From Actinokineospora fastidiosa (GTDB lineage Bacteria > Actinomycetota > Actinomycetes > Mycobacteriales > Pseudonocardiaceae), in assembly GCF_014648415.1 (NCBI RefSeq), contig NZ_BMRB01000001.1:558001-622000 (forward strand): a stretch of DNA of 64,000 nt, given 5' to 3'. Of this stretch, positions 43,939 to 52,681 are shown piece after piece. Within the stretch, counting starts at the first letter, position 1. Each line of letters starts with the position of its first letter. The translations under genes and the position numbers were made by a program. The notes beneath the pieces are model-generated. The model saw only the letters and a program-made list of their open reading frames with translations, was not told the origin of the DNA and ran no database searches.

Positions 43939-45497
43939 GCGAGCCCGCGGGCGGGGCGCCCGTCCGGCGCGCCCGCCCGGCCCGGGTGGCGCTGCTGGCG
44001 ACGGTCTTCATCTGCGCCGCCTGCGGTCTGGTGTACGAGCTCGCCCTGGTCGCGCTGGGCAGCTATCTGATCGGCGACACCGTCGGCCAGGCGTCGATCG
44101 TGCTGTCGCTGATGGTGTTCGCGATGGGGATCGGCGCCCTGCTCGCCAAGCCGCTGCAGCGGCGGGCGGCGATCTCGTTCGCCTTCATCGAGCTGATCCT
44201 CGCCCTGCTGGGCGGGCTGAGCGTGTTGCTGCTGTACGCGGCGTTCGCGTGGTTGAGCCTCTACACGCCCGCGCTGATCGCGATGGCGCTCATCCTCGGT
44301 GTCCTCATCGGCGCGGAGATCCCGCTGCTCATGGAGCTGCTGCAGCGGATCAGGGCGCAGGCGGCGGGCTCGGCGGTGGCCGACCTGTTCGCCGCCGACT
44401 ACGTGGGCGCGCTGCTGGGCGGGCTGGCGTTCCCGTTCGTGCTGCTGCCGGTGTTCGGGCAGATCGAGGGCGCGCTGGTGGTCGGGATCGTCAACGCCCT
44501 GGCCGGGCTCGGGCTGGTGCTGACCGTGTTCCGCGGCGAGATCGGCGGCGTGCGCGGCAAGGCGGCGCTGATCGGCGGCGCGGTCGCGGTCTTCGGGGTG
44601 CTGGGCGGCGCCTACGCCCTGGCCGAGGACTTCGAGGTCACCGCCCGCCAGGCGCTCTACGCCGACCCGGTCGTGCACGCGGAGCGGACGCCGTACCAGG
44701 ACATCGTGATCACCGAGTCGGTCTCGCTGTCGGGCAACCGGGACGTGCGGCTGTTCCTCAACGGGGACCTGCAGTTCAGCTCCGTCGACGAGTACCGCTA
44801 CCACGAGGCGCTGGTGCACCCGGCGATGGCGGGGCCGCACTCGCGCGTGCTGGTCCTCGGCGGCGGCGACGGCCTGGCCCTGCGCGAGATCCTGCGGTAC
44901 CCGGACGTCTCCTCGGTGACGCTGGTCGAGCTGGACCCGGCGATGATCGAGCTGGCCCGCACGGACGCCCGCCTCGTCGCGGCCAACGGCAACGCCTTCG
45001 ACGACCCGCGCGTCACCGTCCGCGCCGAGGACGCCTTCACCTGGCTGCGCTCGGTCACCGCCGACTTCGACGTCATCGTGGTCGACATGCCCGACCCGGA
45101 CTCCACCGCGACGGCGAAGCTCTACTCCATCGAGTTCTACGGCATGGTCGTGCAGGCCCTCGCCGACGACGGGCGGATCGTGGTGCAGTCCGGCTCGCCG
45201 TTCTTCGCCCCGCACGCGTACTGGTGCATCGAGGAGTCGCTGCGCGCCACGGGCCTGTCCACCACCGCCTACCAGGTGACGGTGCCGTCCTTCGGCGAGT
45301 GGGGCTTCCACCTGGCCGCCCGGACCGCGCCCGCGCTGCGGCTGCCGGACCTGCCGCTGCGCTCGCTGGACGAGCGGACGCTGGCCGCGGCCGCCGTCTT
45401 CCCGCCGGACCGGCGCGCCCCCGCCGACGTGCGGGCGTCGACGCTGATGGACCCGGTGATCCTGCGCTACTCGCGCCAGGAGTGGACCAACTACTGA
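43935..45497 (+). CDS. Membrane-embedded spermidine-synthase-like aminopropyltransferase
   Basis: 520 residues from a GTG overlapping the DUF350 stop. The N-terminal half (about 15-225) has seven or so membrane helices (VALLATVFICAACGLVYELA; GIGALLAKPLQRRAAI). The C-terminal half is a SpeE-type Rossmann domain: LNGDLQFSSVDEYRYHEALV, VLVLGGGDGLALREIL, the donor-binding VTLVELDPAMIELAR, and VVDMPDPDSTATAKLYS with the catalytic Asp region. It would transfer an aminopropyl (or related) group at the membrane. The acceptor is unknown; no SAM decarboxylase is visible. Confidence 0.9.
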   Translation: MSEPAGGAPVRRARPARVALLATVFICAACGLVYELALVALGSYLIGDTVGQASIVLSLMVFAMGIGALLAKPLQRRAAISFAFIELILALLGGLSVLLLYAAFAWLSLYTPALIAMALILGVLIGAEIPLLMELLQRIRAQAAGSAVADLFAADYVGALLGGLAFPFVLLPVFGQIEGALVVGIVNALAGLGLVLTVFRGEIGGVRGKAALIGGAVAVFGVLGGAYALAEDFEVTARQALYADPVVHAERTPYQDIVITESVSLSGNRDVRLFLNGDLQFSSVDEYRYHEALVHPAMAGPHSRVLVLGGGDGLALREILRYPDVSSVTLVELDPAMIELARTDARLVAANGNAFDDPRVTVRAEDAFTWLRSVTADFDVIVVDMPDPDSTATAKLYSIEFYGMVVQALADDGRIVVQSGSPFFAPHAYWCIEESLRATGLSTTAYQVTVPSFGEWGFHLAARTAPALRLPDLPLRSLDERTLAAAAVFPPDRRAPADVRASTLMDPVILRYSRQEWTNY

Positions 45498-45500
45498 GTA

Positions 45501-45555
45501 TTGCCTCGCGGTCACGCGGGCTCCTACACTCGGCTGGCGATTGGGAGCGCTCCCA
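45501..45555 (+). promoter_or_regulatory. Promoter and CebR/CelR-like operator of the cellulase gene
   Basis: A -35 TTGCCT (45501-45506) and a -10 TACACT (45525-45530) are separated by 18 bases. The palindrome TGGGAGCGCTCCCA at 45542-45555 is identical to the consensus operator of the LacI-family cellulose regulators CebR/CelR. It lies just downstream of the predicted start point, where repressor would act as a roadblock; cellobiose would relieve it. Confidence 0.85.
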
Positions 45556-45579
45556 CAACTCCCCAGCGATCGAGGTCCC

Positions 45580-47493
45580 ATGAAGGTCAGAAGTACCGCG
45601 GCCGCCCTGCTGGCCGCCGCCGCGACAGTGCTGGCGACCGTCTCCGCGGGTCCGGCGGCCACCGCGGCGGCGCCGGAGCAGGACTGGCTGCACGTGGAGG
45701 GCAACCGCATCGTCGACGAGGCGGGCAACCAGGTCTGGCTCACCGGCGCCAACTGGTTCGGGTTCAACGCCACCGAGCGGGTGTTCCACGGGCTGTGGTC
45801 GGGCAACATCACCGAGATCAGCAAGGCGATGGCCGACCGGGGCATCAACATCGTCCGCATCCCGATCTCCACCCAGCTGCTGCTGGAGTGGAAGGCGGGG
45901 CAGACGGCGACCCCGAACGTCAACACCTACGCCAACCCGGAGCTGGCGGGCAAGAACAACCTCCAGGTGTTCGACTACTTCCTGGAGCTGTGCGAGCGCT
46001 TCGGCATGAAGGTCATGATCGACGTGCACAGCGCCGAGGCCGACAACTCCGGCCACATCCACCCGGTGTGGTGGAAGGGCTCGATCACGACGGAGGACTT
46101 CTACCAGGCGTGGGAGTGGATCACCGCGCGGTACAAGGACAACGACACCGTCGTCGCGATGGACGTCAAGAACGAGCCGCACGGCACGCCGACGCAGCCG
46201 CCGCGCGCCAAGTGGGACTCCACGACCGACGCCGACAACTTCAAGCACGTCTGCGAGACCGCGGGCAAGCGCATCCTGGCGATCAACCCGAAGGTGCTGA
46301 TCCTGTGCGAGGGCGTGGAGGTCTACCCGAGGCCGGGTGAGACCTGGAGCTCGCCGAACACCGACCCCGACCTGTCGCCGAACTACTTCTACACCTGGTG
46401 GGGCGGGAACCTGCGCGGCGTCGCCGAGCACCCGGTGAACCTGGGCGCGAACCAGGACCAGCTGGTGTACTCCCCGCACGACTACGGGCCGCTGGTGTTC
46501 GACCAGCCGTGGTTCCAGAAGCCGTTCGACAAGGAGTCGCTGATCGTCGACGTGTGGCGGCCGAACTGGCTCTACATCCACGAGCAGGAGATCGCGCCGC
46601 TGCTGATCGGCGAGTGGGGCGGGCGCCTCGGCCAGGACGAGCGCCAGGACCGCTGGATGACCGCGCTGCGCGACCTGATCGTCGACGAGGGCCTGCACCA
46701 GACGTTCTGGGTGCTCAACCCGAACTCCGGCGACACCGGCGGCCTGCTGCTGGACGACTGGCGCACGTGGGACGAGCAGAAGTACGCCCTGCTGAAGCCC
46801 GCCCTGTGGCAGCACAACGGCAAGTTCGTCAGCCTCGACCACCAGGTGCGCCTCGGCGGCGCGGGCAGCACGACCGGGATCAGCCTGGGCGAGCGCTACT
46901 CCGGCAGCGGCCCGGTCGACACGACCGCCCCATCCGTCCCGAGTGGACTTACCGCTGGCGCGGTCACCTCGTCGTCCATTTCCCTGTCCTGGAACGCTTC
47001 TACAGACAATGTGAGTGTTTCCGGGTATGAGGTCTACCGTGGAACGACCCGGGTGGCGACCGTCGCGGGAACGTCCTACACGGACAGTGGGTTGACCGCG
47101 AACACCGCCTACAGCTACACCGTCCGGGCGCGTGACGCGGCGGGCAACGTGTCGGCGGCGTCCGCGGCGCTGTCGGCGCGCACCTCGTCCGGCGGCAGCG
47201 GGTCGTCGGGCTGCACCGCGACGCTGCGCTCGGTCAACAGCTGGCAGGGCGGGTTCCAGGCGGAGGTGACCGTCGCCAACACCGGGACCACAGCGATCCG
47301 CGGGTGGACGGTGGACCTCGCGGTGGCGTCGGGCAGCGCGATCAGCAGCCTGTGGAACGGCACGCTGACCGGCAGCCGGGTCACCAACGCCGCGCACAAC
47401 GGCGCGCTGGCCGCGTCGGCGAGCACGACCTTCGGCTTCGTCGGCACCGGCCCGGCCGCGGGGGTGACGGTGGTCGGCTGCACGGCGAGCTGA
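45580..47493 (+). CDS. Secreted GH5 cellulase with FN3 and CBM2 modules
   Basis: 637 residues from the ATG at 45580. Signal peptide (about 1-30, AALLAAAATVLATVSAGPA), then a GH5 catalytic domain (about 35-430) with acid/base Glu in MDVKNEPHG and nucleophile Glu in LLIGEWGG, an FN3 linker domain (about 450-535; PSGLTAGAVTSSSISLSW and YEVYRGTTRVATV), and a C-terminal CBM2 (about 545-637; CTATLRSVNSWQGGFQAEV, ending VTVVGCTAS) whose two Cys would pair. It would cleave cellulose outside the cell. An exact CebR-like operator lies 25 bases upstream. Confidence 0.93.
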   Translation: MKVRSTAAALLAAAATVLATVSAGPAATAAAPEQDWLHVEGNRIVDEAGNQVWLTGANWFGFNATERVFHGLWSGNITEISKAMADRGINIVRIPISTQLLLEWKAGQTATPNVNTYANPELAGKNNLQVFDYFLELCERFGMKVMIDVHSAEADNSGHIHPVWWKGSITTEDFYQAWEWITARYKDNDTVVAMDVKNEPHGTPTQPPRAKWDSTTDADNFKHVCETAGKRILAINPKVLILCEGVEVYPRPGETWSSPNTDPDLSPNYFYTWWGGNLRGVAEHPVNLGANQDQLVYSPHDYGPLVFDQPWFQKPFDKESLIVDVWRPNWLYIHEQEIAPLLIGEWGGRLGQDERQDRWMTALRDLIVDEGLHQTFWVLNPNSGDTGGLLLDDWRTWDEQKYALLKPALWQHNGKFVSLDHQVRLGGAGSTTGISLGERYSGSGPVDTTAPSVPSGLTAGAVTSSSISLSWNASTDNVSVSGYEVYRGTTRVATVAGTSYTDSGLTANTAYSYTVRARDAAGNVSAASAALSARTSSGGSGSSGCTATLRSVNSWQGGFQAEVTVANTGTTAIRGWTVDLAVASGSAISSLWNGTLTGSRVTNAAHNGALAASASTTFGFVGTGPAAGVTVVGCTAS

Positions 47494-47496
47494 CAG

Positions 47497-47534
47497 GACC
47501 ATGGGGCCCCGGCGATTCCCGGGGCCCCTTGGTC
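47497..47534. terminator. Bidirectional hairpin between cellulase and radA
   Basis: A 16-bp stem with one mismatch (GACCATGGGGCCCCGG, 47497-47512, against 47519-47534) and a 6-base loop lies exactly between the convergent stop codons and ends at the radA stop. It should terminate in both directions. Confidence 0.85.
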
Positions 47535-48888
47535 ATTCGCGCAGGACCTGCAGGTTGTTCATCGCCGAGCCCAGGTCGCGCACGATGCGCACCTGCAGGC
47601 CGTCGGGGACGTCGCCGCAGTCGGGCGGAATCAGGGCCTTGGTGAAGCCCAGGCGCAGCGCCTCGGCGAGCCGGGCCCGGACCCCGCCCACCCGGCGCAC
47701 CTCCCCCGCCAGCCCCACCTCGCCGAGGACGACGAGGTCCGGCGGCAGGGCGACGTCCTTGGCCGCGGTGGCGACCGCGAGCGCCACGGCGAGATCCGCG
47801 ACGGGCTCGGCGACCTTCATCCCGCCGACCGTCGCGGCGAAGACGTCCCGGTCACCGAGGCGGACGCCGCCGCGGCGCTCCAGCACCGCCAGGACCATGG
47901 CCACGCGGGCCGAATCCAACCCGCTCACCGCCCGGCGCGGCGTGTTGAGCGGCGAGCTGGCGACGAGCGCCTGGACCTCGACCAGCATCGGGCGCTTGCC
48001 GTCCATCGCGACCGTGACGGCCGTGCCGGGCACGCCCACGTCGTGGCGGTTGAGGAACAGCCCGGACGGGTCGGGCACGTCGACGATGCCGCGGTCGACC
48101 AGTTCAAAGCACCCGACCTCGTCGGCAGGCCCGAACCGGTTCTTGACCCCGCGCAGCATCCGCAGGCTGGAATGGCGGTCGCCCTCGAACAGCAGGACGA
48201 CGTCGACCAGGTGCTCCAGCACCCGCGGCCCGGCGATCGACCCCTCCTTGGTGACGTGGCCGACCAGCAGCACCGGCAGCGCCCGGTCCTTGGCCAACGC
48301 GACCAGCGCCGCCGTCACCGCCCGCACCTGCGTCACCCCACCCGGCGTGCTGTCGACGTCGGGCGAGGACAACGTCTGCACCGAGTCGACGACGAGCAGC
48401 CCCGGCTTGATGTCGTCCACGTGCCCCATCACCGCCGACACATCACTCTCGGCGGCCAGGAACATCCCCGGATCCACGTTGCCCGTGCGCTCGGCCCGCA
48501 ACCGCACCTGCCCCGCCGACTCCTCCCCCGTGACGTACAGCGTCGGCCCATTGGCCCGCCGCGCCCACTGGTAGGCGACCTCGAGCAGCAGCGTCGACTT
48601 CCCCACCCCCGGCTCCCCCGCCAACAACACCACGGCTCCCGGCACGAGCCCCCCACCCAACACCCGGTCAAGCTCCCCCACCCCGGTCGACAGCGCCCGA
48701 GCCGACTCGACATCGACCTCATCGATCCGCCGCGCAGGCGCACTAGGAGCCCCAGCGGCAACCCGCCCAGGCCGCCCGACCCCCACCTCCCGCAAGGTGT
48801 TCCACGCCTGACACTCCGGACACCGCCCCACCCACTTCACAACAGCGGCGCCGCACTCCTCACACCGAAACCCACTCTTACTCGCCAC
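47533..48888 (-). CDS. radA: DNA repair/recombination protein RadA
   Basis: 451 residues. N-terminal zinc finger C9-x2-C12 ... C23-P-E-C26, RecA-like ATPase with Walker A GEPGVGKST (91-99), the RadA-specific KNRFG motif and a C-terminal Lon-like domain (FAATVGGMKVAEPVADLAV). It drives branch migration in recombination. The position beside lpqE-carD is the same as in mycobacteria, although disA is not adjacent on the visible side. Confidence 0.97.
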   Translation of the reverse strand: MASKSGFRCEECGAAVVKWVGRCPECQAWNTLREVGVGRPGRVAAGAPSAPARRIDEVDVESARALSTGVGELDRVLGGGLVPGAVVLLAGEPGVGKSTLLLEVAYQWARRANGPTLYVTGEESAGQVRLRAERTGNVDPGMFLAAESDVSAVMGHVDDIKPGLLVVDSVQTLSSPDVDSTPGGVTQVRAVTAALVALAKDRALPVLLVGHVTKEGSIAGPRVLEHLVDVVLLFEGDRHSSLRMLRGVKNRFGPADEVGCFELVDRGIVDVPDPSGLFLNRHDVGVPGTAVTVAMDGKRPMLVEVQALVASSPLNTPRRAVSGLDSARVAMVLAVLERRGGVRLGDRDVFAATVGGMKVAEPVADLAVALAVATAAKDVALPPDLVVLGEVGLAGEVRRVGGVRARLAEALRLGFTKALIPPDCGDVPDGLQVRIVRDLGSAMNNLQVLRE

Positions 48889-49278
48889 ACCCTGACGCTA
48901 TCGCCCCCACCCGACACCTCCCCACAAGCAACACCCACCCCACCACCAACCACCCCACACCCCACCTGGGACAGACCCCGCCCACCCAGGGGGCAGACCC
49001 CCTTGGTTCTGATCCTATCGGAGGGGAACGGCAAAAACGGAAGTGACACTCCGATTGAACGGGAGAGCTTCTACCGATGGGCGCTGAGCAGCGATGTCTG
49101 AACCTGAAAGCGCCAGGGCTGAGCCAGCAGCCATCCACAGAGACCACTCGTTTGAGTGGCTGGCCGTCCTGGAGGTCTCAAAGCAGTGCCGAGAGATCGG
49201 CGACCCATCCGGCGTGCGGGTGCGACAGCCACCACGGCTAACCCTGCTCTGCCACGTGAGGGGCTGCAGAGCCGAGCC
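48889..49278. other. Gene-free stretch between radA and lpqE
   Basis: No convincing gene is found. The first 110 bases are a C-rich low-complexity run. The segment 49130-49260 is less GC-rich and contains a small perfect inverted repeat (CCACTC-gttt-GAGTGG) nested in an outer GAGACC/GGTCTC pair at about 49140-49180. Short open frames here lack ribosome-binding sites and family resemblance. Confidence 0.5.
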
Positions 49279-49314
49279 GTCGGGGCGGGGCGCACGACGT
49301 GGCCCCGCCCCGAC
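49279..49314 (-). terminator. Hairpin terminator downstream of lpqE
   Basis: A perfect 13-bp stem (GTCGGGGCGGGGC, 49279-49291, complement 49302-49314) with a 10-base loop, 15 bases past the lpqE-like stop on the minus strand. Confidence 0.82.
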
Positions 49315-49329
49315 AGTCAGGTCTAAGAG

Positions 49330-50004
49330 TTAGTGCTCGCCCGTGTTGCCGTGGTCCTCCGACTCGCGGGGGTCGGTGGGGGCGGCGATGGGGAGTTCGA
49401 CCGTCACGGCGCCCGCCTTGGCGAAGACGAAGGTGACCGGGTAGACGCGGCCCGGGTACAGGTCCTCGGTCAGGCCGGTGAGCAGGATCTGCAGCTTGCC
49501 CAGCTCGATCGCCCCCGTCGTGGCGACCGGGGTCGTCGTCGTGGTGGTGGTCGCGCCCGTCGTCTCCGTGCCGGTGGTGGTCGGCGCGGTGGTGGTCGTG
49601 GGGGCGGCGGTGGTGGTCTCGGGGTGGAAGTCCTCGTTCGGGGTGCCGACGGCCAGGGCGACGCCGCCGGGCAGGGCGGTGTCGCCGGTCAGCTCGGCCT
49701 TGCCCGCGATGGGGCTGGTGACCTCGACGAGGGTGTCCGCCTCGGTGCCGGTGTTGATCAGCGACGCGATCACCGCCGCCTGGCCGCCCTGGCTGTAGTG
49801 GCCGTCGTGGGGGTAGGCCAGCCTGGCGTCGCGGACGGCGATGGCGCCCGCGTCGACGCTGGACCCGTTGACGGCGGGCCGCTGCGAGTCGGTCTGGGTG
49901 ATCTGCCCGGCGCCGCAGGCCGTGGTGGCCAGGAGCGCGGCCAGGCCGATGGCCAGGGACGCGCGGCGCAGCCGACCGGTCGAGTTCTGCTGTGCACGGC
50001 TCAC
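49330..50004 (-). CDS. lpqE: LpqE-like lipoprotein
   Basis: 224 residues from the GTG at 50004, preceded by CAGGAG. The signal peptide ends in a lipobox (LLATTAC). A beta-rich domain (VDAGAIAVRDARLAYPHDGH; AAVIASLINTGTEADTLVEV) is interrupted by a long Thr-rich insertion (about 140-175, TTTTAPTTTGTETTGATT) and closes with YPVTFVFAKAGAVTVELPIA. The fold resembles copper-chaperone PCuAC-like domains. It is named for its conserved position divergent from carD in mycobacteria; function unknown. A longer N-terminal extension is not credible. Confidence 0.82.
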   Translation of the reverse strand: MSRAQQNSTGRLRRASLAIGLAALLATTACGAGQITQTDSQRPAVNGSSVDAGAIAVRDARLAYPHDGHYSQGGQAAVIASLINTGTEADTLVEVTSPIAGKAELTGDTALPGGVALAVGTPNEDFHPETTTAAPTTTTAPTTTGTETTGATTTTTTTPVATTGAIELGKLQILLTGLTEDLYPGRVYPVTFVFAKAGAVTVELPIAAPTDPRESEDHGNTGEH

Positions 50005-50279
50005 GGGTGGGCTCCTGCGGTCGAGGCTTGCTGCGTTCTTCCGGACCGAAGAGTAGCCCGCGCGATCGCCCGCGCCCGCGCGTGGTGGGCGAAACCACGA
50101 TCGGCGATCAGGTCCACTGTGGAGATTTTGCCATTCGCGGGCGGAGCTGGGTGAGCACGTCCGAAGGGGCGTTGTCAACCCCCCATCTGGCCTGTGACCT
50201 GCGGAGACCGAATCCGGGTTGAGCTGTTCGGGAGTGCGACTCGTGTTAAGATGGAGCCAGCGAAAGGGGCAGAGGACAC
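50005..50279. other. Divergent promoter region of lpqE and carD
   Basis: 275 bases without a gene. A -10-like TAAGAT (50247-50252) followed by a purine-rich leader with AGCGAAAGGGGCAGAGG leads to carD. No matching -35 at the standard distance is clear. No known operator was recognised. Confidence 0.5.
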
Positions 50280-50771
50280 ATGGTTTTCAAGGTCGGAGAG
50301 ACCGTCGTCTACCCGCACCACGGTGCCGCACTCATCGAAGCGATCGAGACCCGCGTGATCAAGGGCGAGGAGAAGAAGTACCTCGTCCTCAAAGTCGCGC
50401 AGGGCGACCTCACGGTCCGCGTTCCCGCAGACAACGCCGAGATCGTGGGCGTCAGGGACGTCGTGGGCCAGGAGGGCCTCAACCGCGTGTTCGATGTGCT
50501 GCGCGCTCCGCACACCGAGGAGCCGACCAACTGGTCGCGTCGGTACAAGGCCAACCTGGAGAAGCTCGCGTCCGGCGACGTGAACAAGGTGGCCGAGGTG
50601 GTGCGTGACCTTTGGCGGCGGGAGAAGGACCGTGGCCTGTCCGCGGGCGAGAAGCGGATGCTGGCCAAGGCCCGGCAGATCCTGGTGAGCGAACTGGCGC
50701 TGGCCGAAGGCACCGATGAGGGCAAGGCCGAGGTGCTGCTCGACGAGGTGCTGGCAGCCGCGGCGGTCTAA
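50280..50771 (+). CDS. carD: RNA polymerase-binding transcription factor CarD
   Basis: 163 residues. N-terminal RNAP-interaction domain (about 1-60: [39 protein letters not shown]) and a helical DNA-binding domain with the conserved minor-groove Trp ([13 protein letters not shown], about 84-96; [19 protein letters not shown]). It stabilises open promoter complexes at rRNA and many other promoters in actinobacteria. Followed by ispD after 9 bases, the usual arrangement. Confidence 0.98.
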   Translation: MVFKVGETVVYPHHGAALIEAIETRVIKGEEKKYLVLKVAQGDLTVRVPADNAEIVGVRDVVGQEGLNRVFDVLRAPHTEEPTNWSRRYKANLEKLASGDVNKVAEVVRDLWRREKDRGLSAGEKRMLAKARQILVSELALAEGTDEGKAEVLLDEVLAAAAV

Positions 50772-50780
50772 AGTCCGCCC

Positions 50781-51467
50781 GTGACACAACTGAACTCGGC
50801 CGTGGCGCTGGTGCCCGCGGCCGGCCGTGGAGAACGTCTCGGCTACGGGATGCCCAAGGCGCTCGTGCCTGTCCGCGGTGTACCCCTGCTTGTCCATGCC
50901 GTGCGCGGCCTGCTTGACGCGGGCCGCGTGCGGCATGTTGTCGTCGCGGCCCCGCCCGACGACGTCGACGCCGTGTCCGCCCTGGTCGGCGGCCTGCCGG
51001 TGGACGTCGTGCCCGGCGGCGCCGACCGCACGGCCTCGGTGGGCGCCGCGCTGCGGCACGCGGTCGCGGCGTTCCCCGACGTCCGGATCGTGCTGGTGCA
51101 CGACGCGGCGCGGGCGTTCACGCCGCCGGAGGTCGTGGGGCGGGTGGTGGACGCGGTGGCGGCGGGGTCGGAGGCCGTCGTCCCCGTGTTGCCCGTCACG
51201 GACACCGTCAAACGGGTGGATGCCGACGGTGTGGTGTTGGACACCCCGGATCGGGCGGCGCTGCGCGTGGTCCAGACCCCGCAGGGGTTCGCGGTGGACA
51301 CACTGGTCAGGGCCCACGGGTCGGGCGTCTCCGCGACGGACGACGCCGGGCTGGTGGAGAAGCTGGGCGTGCCGGTGGCCACGGTCGCCGGGCACCCGTC
51401 GGCGATGAAGGTCACCACGCCGCACGATCTGGCGGTGGCGGAGAAAGTGCTGGTGGAGGGCTTGTGA
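50781..51467 (+). CDS. ispD: 2-C-methyl-D-erythritol 4-phosphate cytidylyltransferase
   Basis: Third step of the MEP isoprenoid pathway. 228 residues from a GTG. CTP-binding [19 protein letters not shown] (about 11-29), [35 protein letters not shown] and TPQGF are all family motifs. Overlaps ispF by 4 bases (GTGA). Confidence 0.97.
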   Translation: MTQLNSAVALVPAAGRGERLGYGMPKALVPVRGVPLLVHAVRGLLDAGRVRHVVVAAPPDDVDAVSALVGGLPVDVVPGGADRTASVGAALRHAVAAFPDVRIVLVHDAARAFTPPEVVGRVVDAVAAGSEAVVPVLPVTDTVKRVDADGVVLDTPDRAALRVVQTPQGFAVDTLVRAHGSGVSATDDAGLVEKLGVPVATVAGHPSAMKVTTPHDLAVAEKVLVEGL

Positions 51468-51931
51468 GGGTCGGGATCGGCACCGACGTGCATCCGGTCG
51501 AGGCCGGGCGGGAGTGCTGGATCGCCGGGCTGCGCTGGGACGGCGTGGACGGCTGCGCTGGCCACTCCGACGGCGACGTGGCCGCGCACGCCCTGTGCGA
51601 CGCCCTGCTGTCGGCGGCAGGCCTGGGCGACCTGGGCGCGGTGTTCGGCACCGGGGACCCGCGCTGGGCGGGCGCGCGCGGCGTGGACCTGCTTGTCGAG
51701 GTGCGCCGACTGCTCACCGCAGCCGGTCTGCGGGTCGGCAACGCCGCGGTGCAGGTCATCGGGAACCGCCCCAAGATCGGGACGCGGCGGGCGGAGGCGC
51801 AGGAGGCCCTGTCGGCCGCGGTCGGCGGGCCGGTGTCGGTGTCCGGGACGACGACCGACGGGCTGGGGCTGACCGGACGCGGCGAGGGTGTGGCGGCCGT
51901 CGCAACCGCTTTGCTCCTCGATCTCGCATAG
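51464..51931 (+). CDS. ispF: 2-C-methyl-D-erythritol 2,4-cyclodiphosphate synthase
   Basis: MEP pathway cyclase. 155 residues from a GTG. Zinc ligands in GTDVHP (Asp8, His10) and the His of [15 protein letters not shown], plus IGNRPKIG and [14 protein letters not shown], identify IspF. Translationally coupled to ispD. Confidence 0.97.
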   Translation: MRVGIGTDVHPVEAGRECWIAGLRWDGVDGCAGHSDGDVAAHALCDALLSAAGLGDLGAVFGTGDPRWAGARGVDLLVEVRRLLTAAGLRVGNAAVQVIGNRPKIGTRRAEAQEALSAAVGGPVSVSGTTTDGLGLTGRGEGVAAVATALLLDLA

Positions 51932-51956
51932 CGGTCAGGCGGCTACCGTGGGGGAC

Positions 51957-52619
51957 GTGACCATCCGCGGCGTCCTCTTCGACTTCTCCAGCACCCTTTT
52001 CCGCCTCGAACCGGACGTGTCGTGGCTGGACGGGACCGGTCTGGACGGGCACGAGCAGACCGAGATCATGGTGCAGCTGACGCTGGGCCCCTCCCGGCAC
52101 CTGCCCGACGACCTGCGGGCCGACTGGGACCGCCGCGACCTGGACCCGGAGACGCACCGGCGGGTGTACCTGGCGGCGTACCGGGCCGCGGGGATGGACG
52201 TCGTGCCCGGCCTGGTCGAGCAGGTCTACGCCAAGATGATCGACCCGGCGTCGTGGAAGCCGTACCCGGACACCGCCGCCGCGGTGCGGGCCGTGCGGGA
52301 CGCGGGGCTGCCGGTCGGGGTGCTGAGCAACATCGCCTGGGACATCCGGCCGACGTTGGAGCTGCACGGCATCGAGGTGGACGCGTACGTCCTGTCCTAC
52401 GTCGAGGGAGTGGTCAAGCCCGACCCGAAGATCTTCGCCATCGCGTGCGAGCGGATCGGGGTCGCCCCGGCGGAGACGCTGATGATCGGCGACAGCGCGG
52501 AGGCCGACGGGGGCGCGACGGCGCTGGGCTGCCGGTTCGGGCGGGTGGCTCCCGTGCCGACGCAGGACCGGCCGGATTCGCTGGTCAGTATGCTGAATGC
52601 TTATGACATCGCGGTCTGA
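51957..52619 (+). CDS. HAD-superfamily hydrolase with altered motif I
   Basis: 220 residues from the GTG at 51957. HAD motifs: motif [10 protein letters not shown] (nucleophile Asp9), motif [12 protein letters not shown], motif [12 protein letters not shown] and motif [13 protein letters not shown]. The second Asp of motif I (DxD), normally the general acid/base, is replaced by Ser11. This is recurrent in a subfamily but bears on whether it is an active phosphatase. Inserted between ispF and cysS, which are otherwise neighbours in mycobacteria. Substrate unknown. Confidence 0.85.
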   Translation: MTIRGVLFDFSSTLFRLEPDVSWLDGTGLDGHEQTEIMVQLTLGPSRHLPDDLRADWDRRDLDPETHRRVYLAAYRAAGMDVVPGLVEQVYAKMIDPASWKPYPDTAAAVRAVRDAGLPVGVLSNIAWDIRPTLELHGIEVDAYVLSYVEGVVKPDPKIFAIACERIGVAPAETLMIGDSAEADGGATALGCRFGRVAPVPTQDRPDSLVSMLNAYDIAV

Positions 52620-52681
52620 GTGACGTCGACCACTACCATTCTGGCCATACCGCTGTTCCGTCTATCCCTCACGGAGCCCCC

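Noticed and set aside
49094..49333. 79-codon plus-strand open frame between radA and lpqE
   Set aside because: No ribosome-binding site and no family resemblance. It runs through the terminator hairpin of lpqE.
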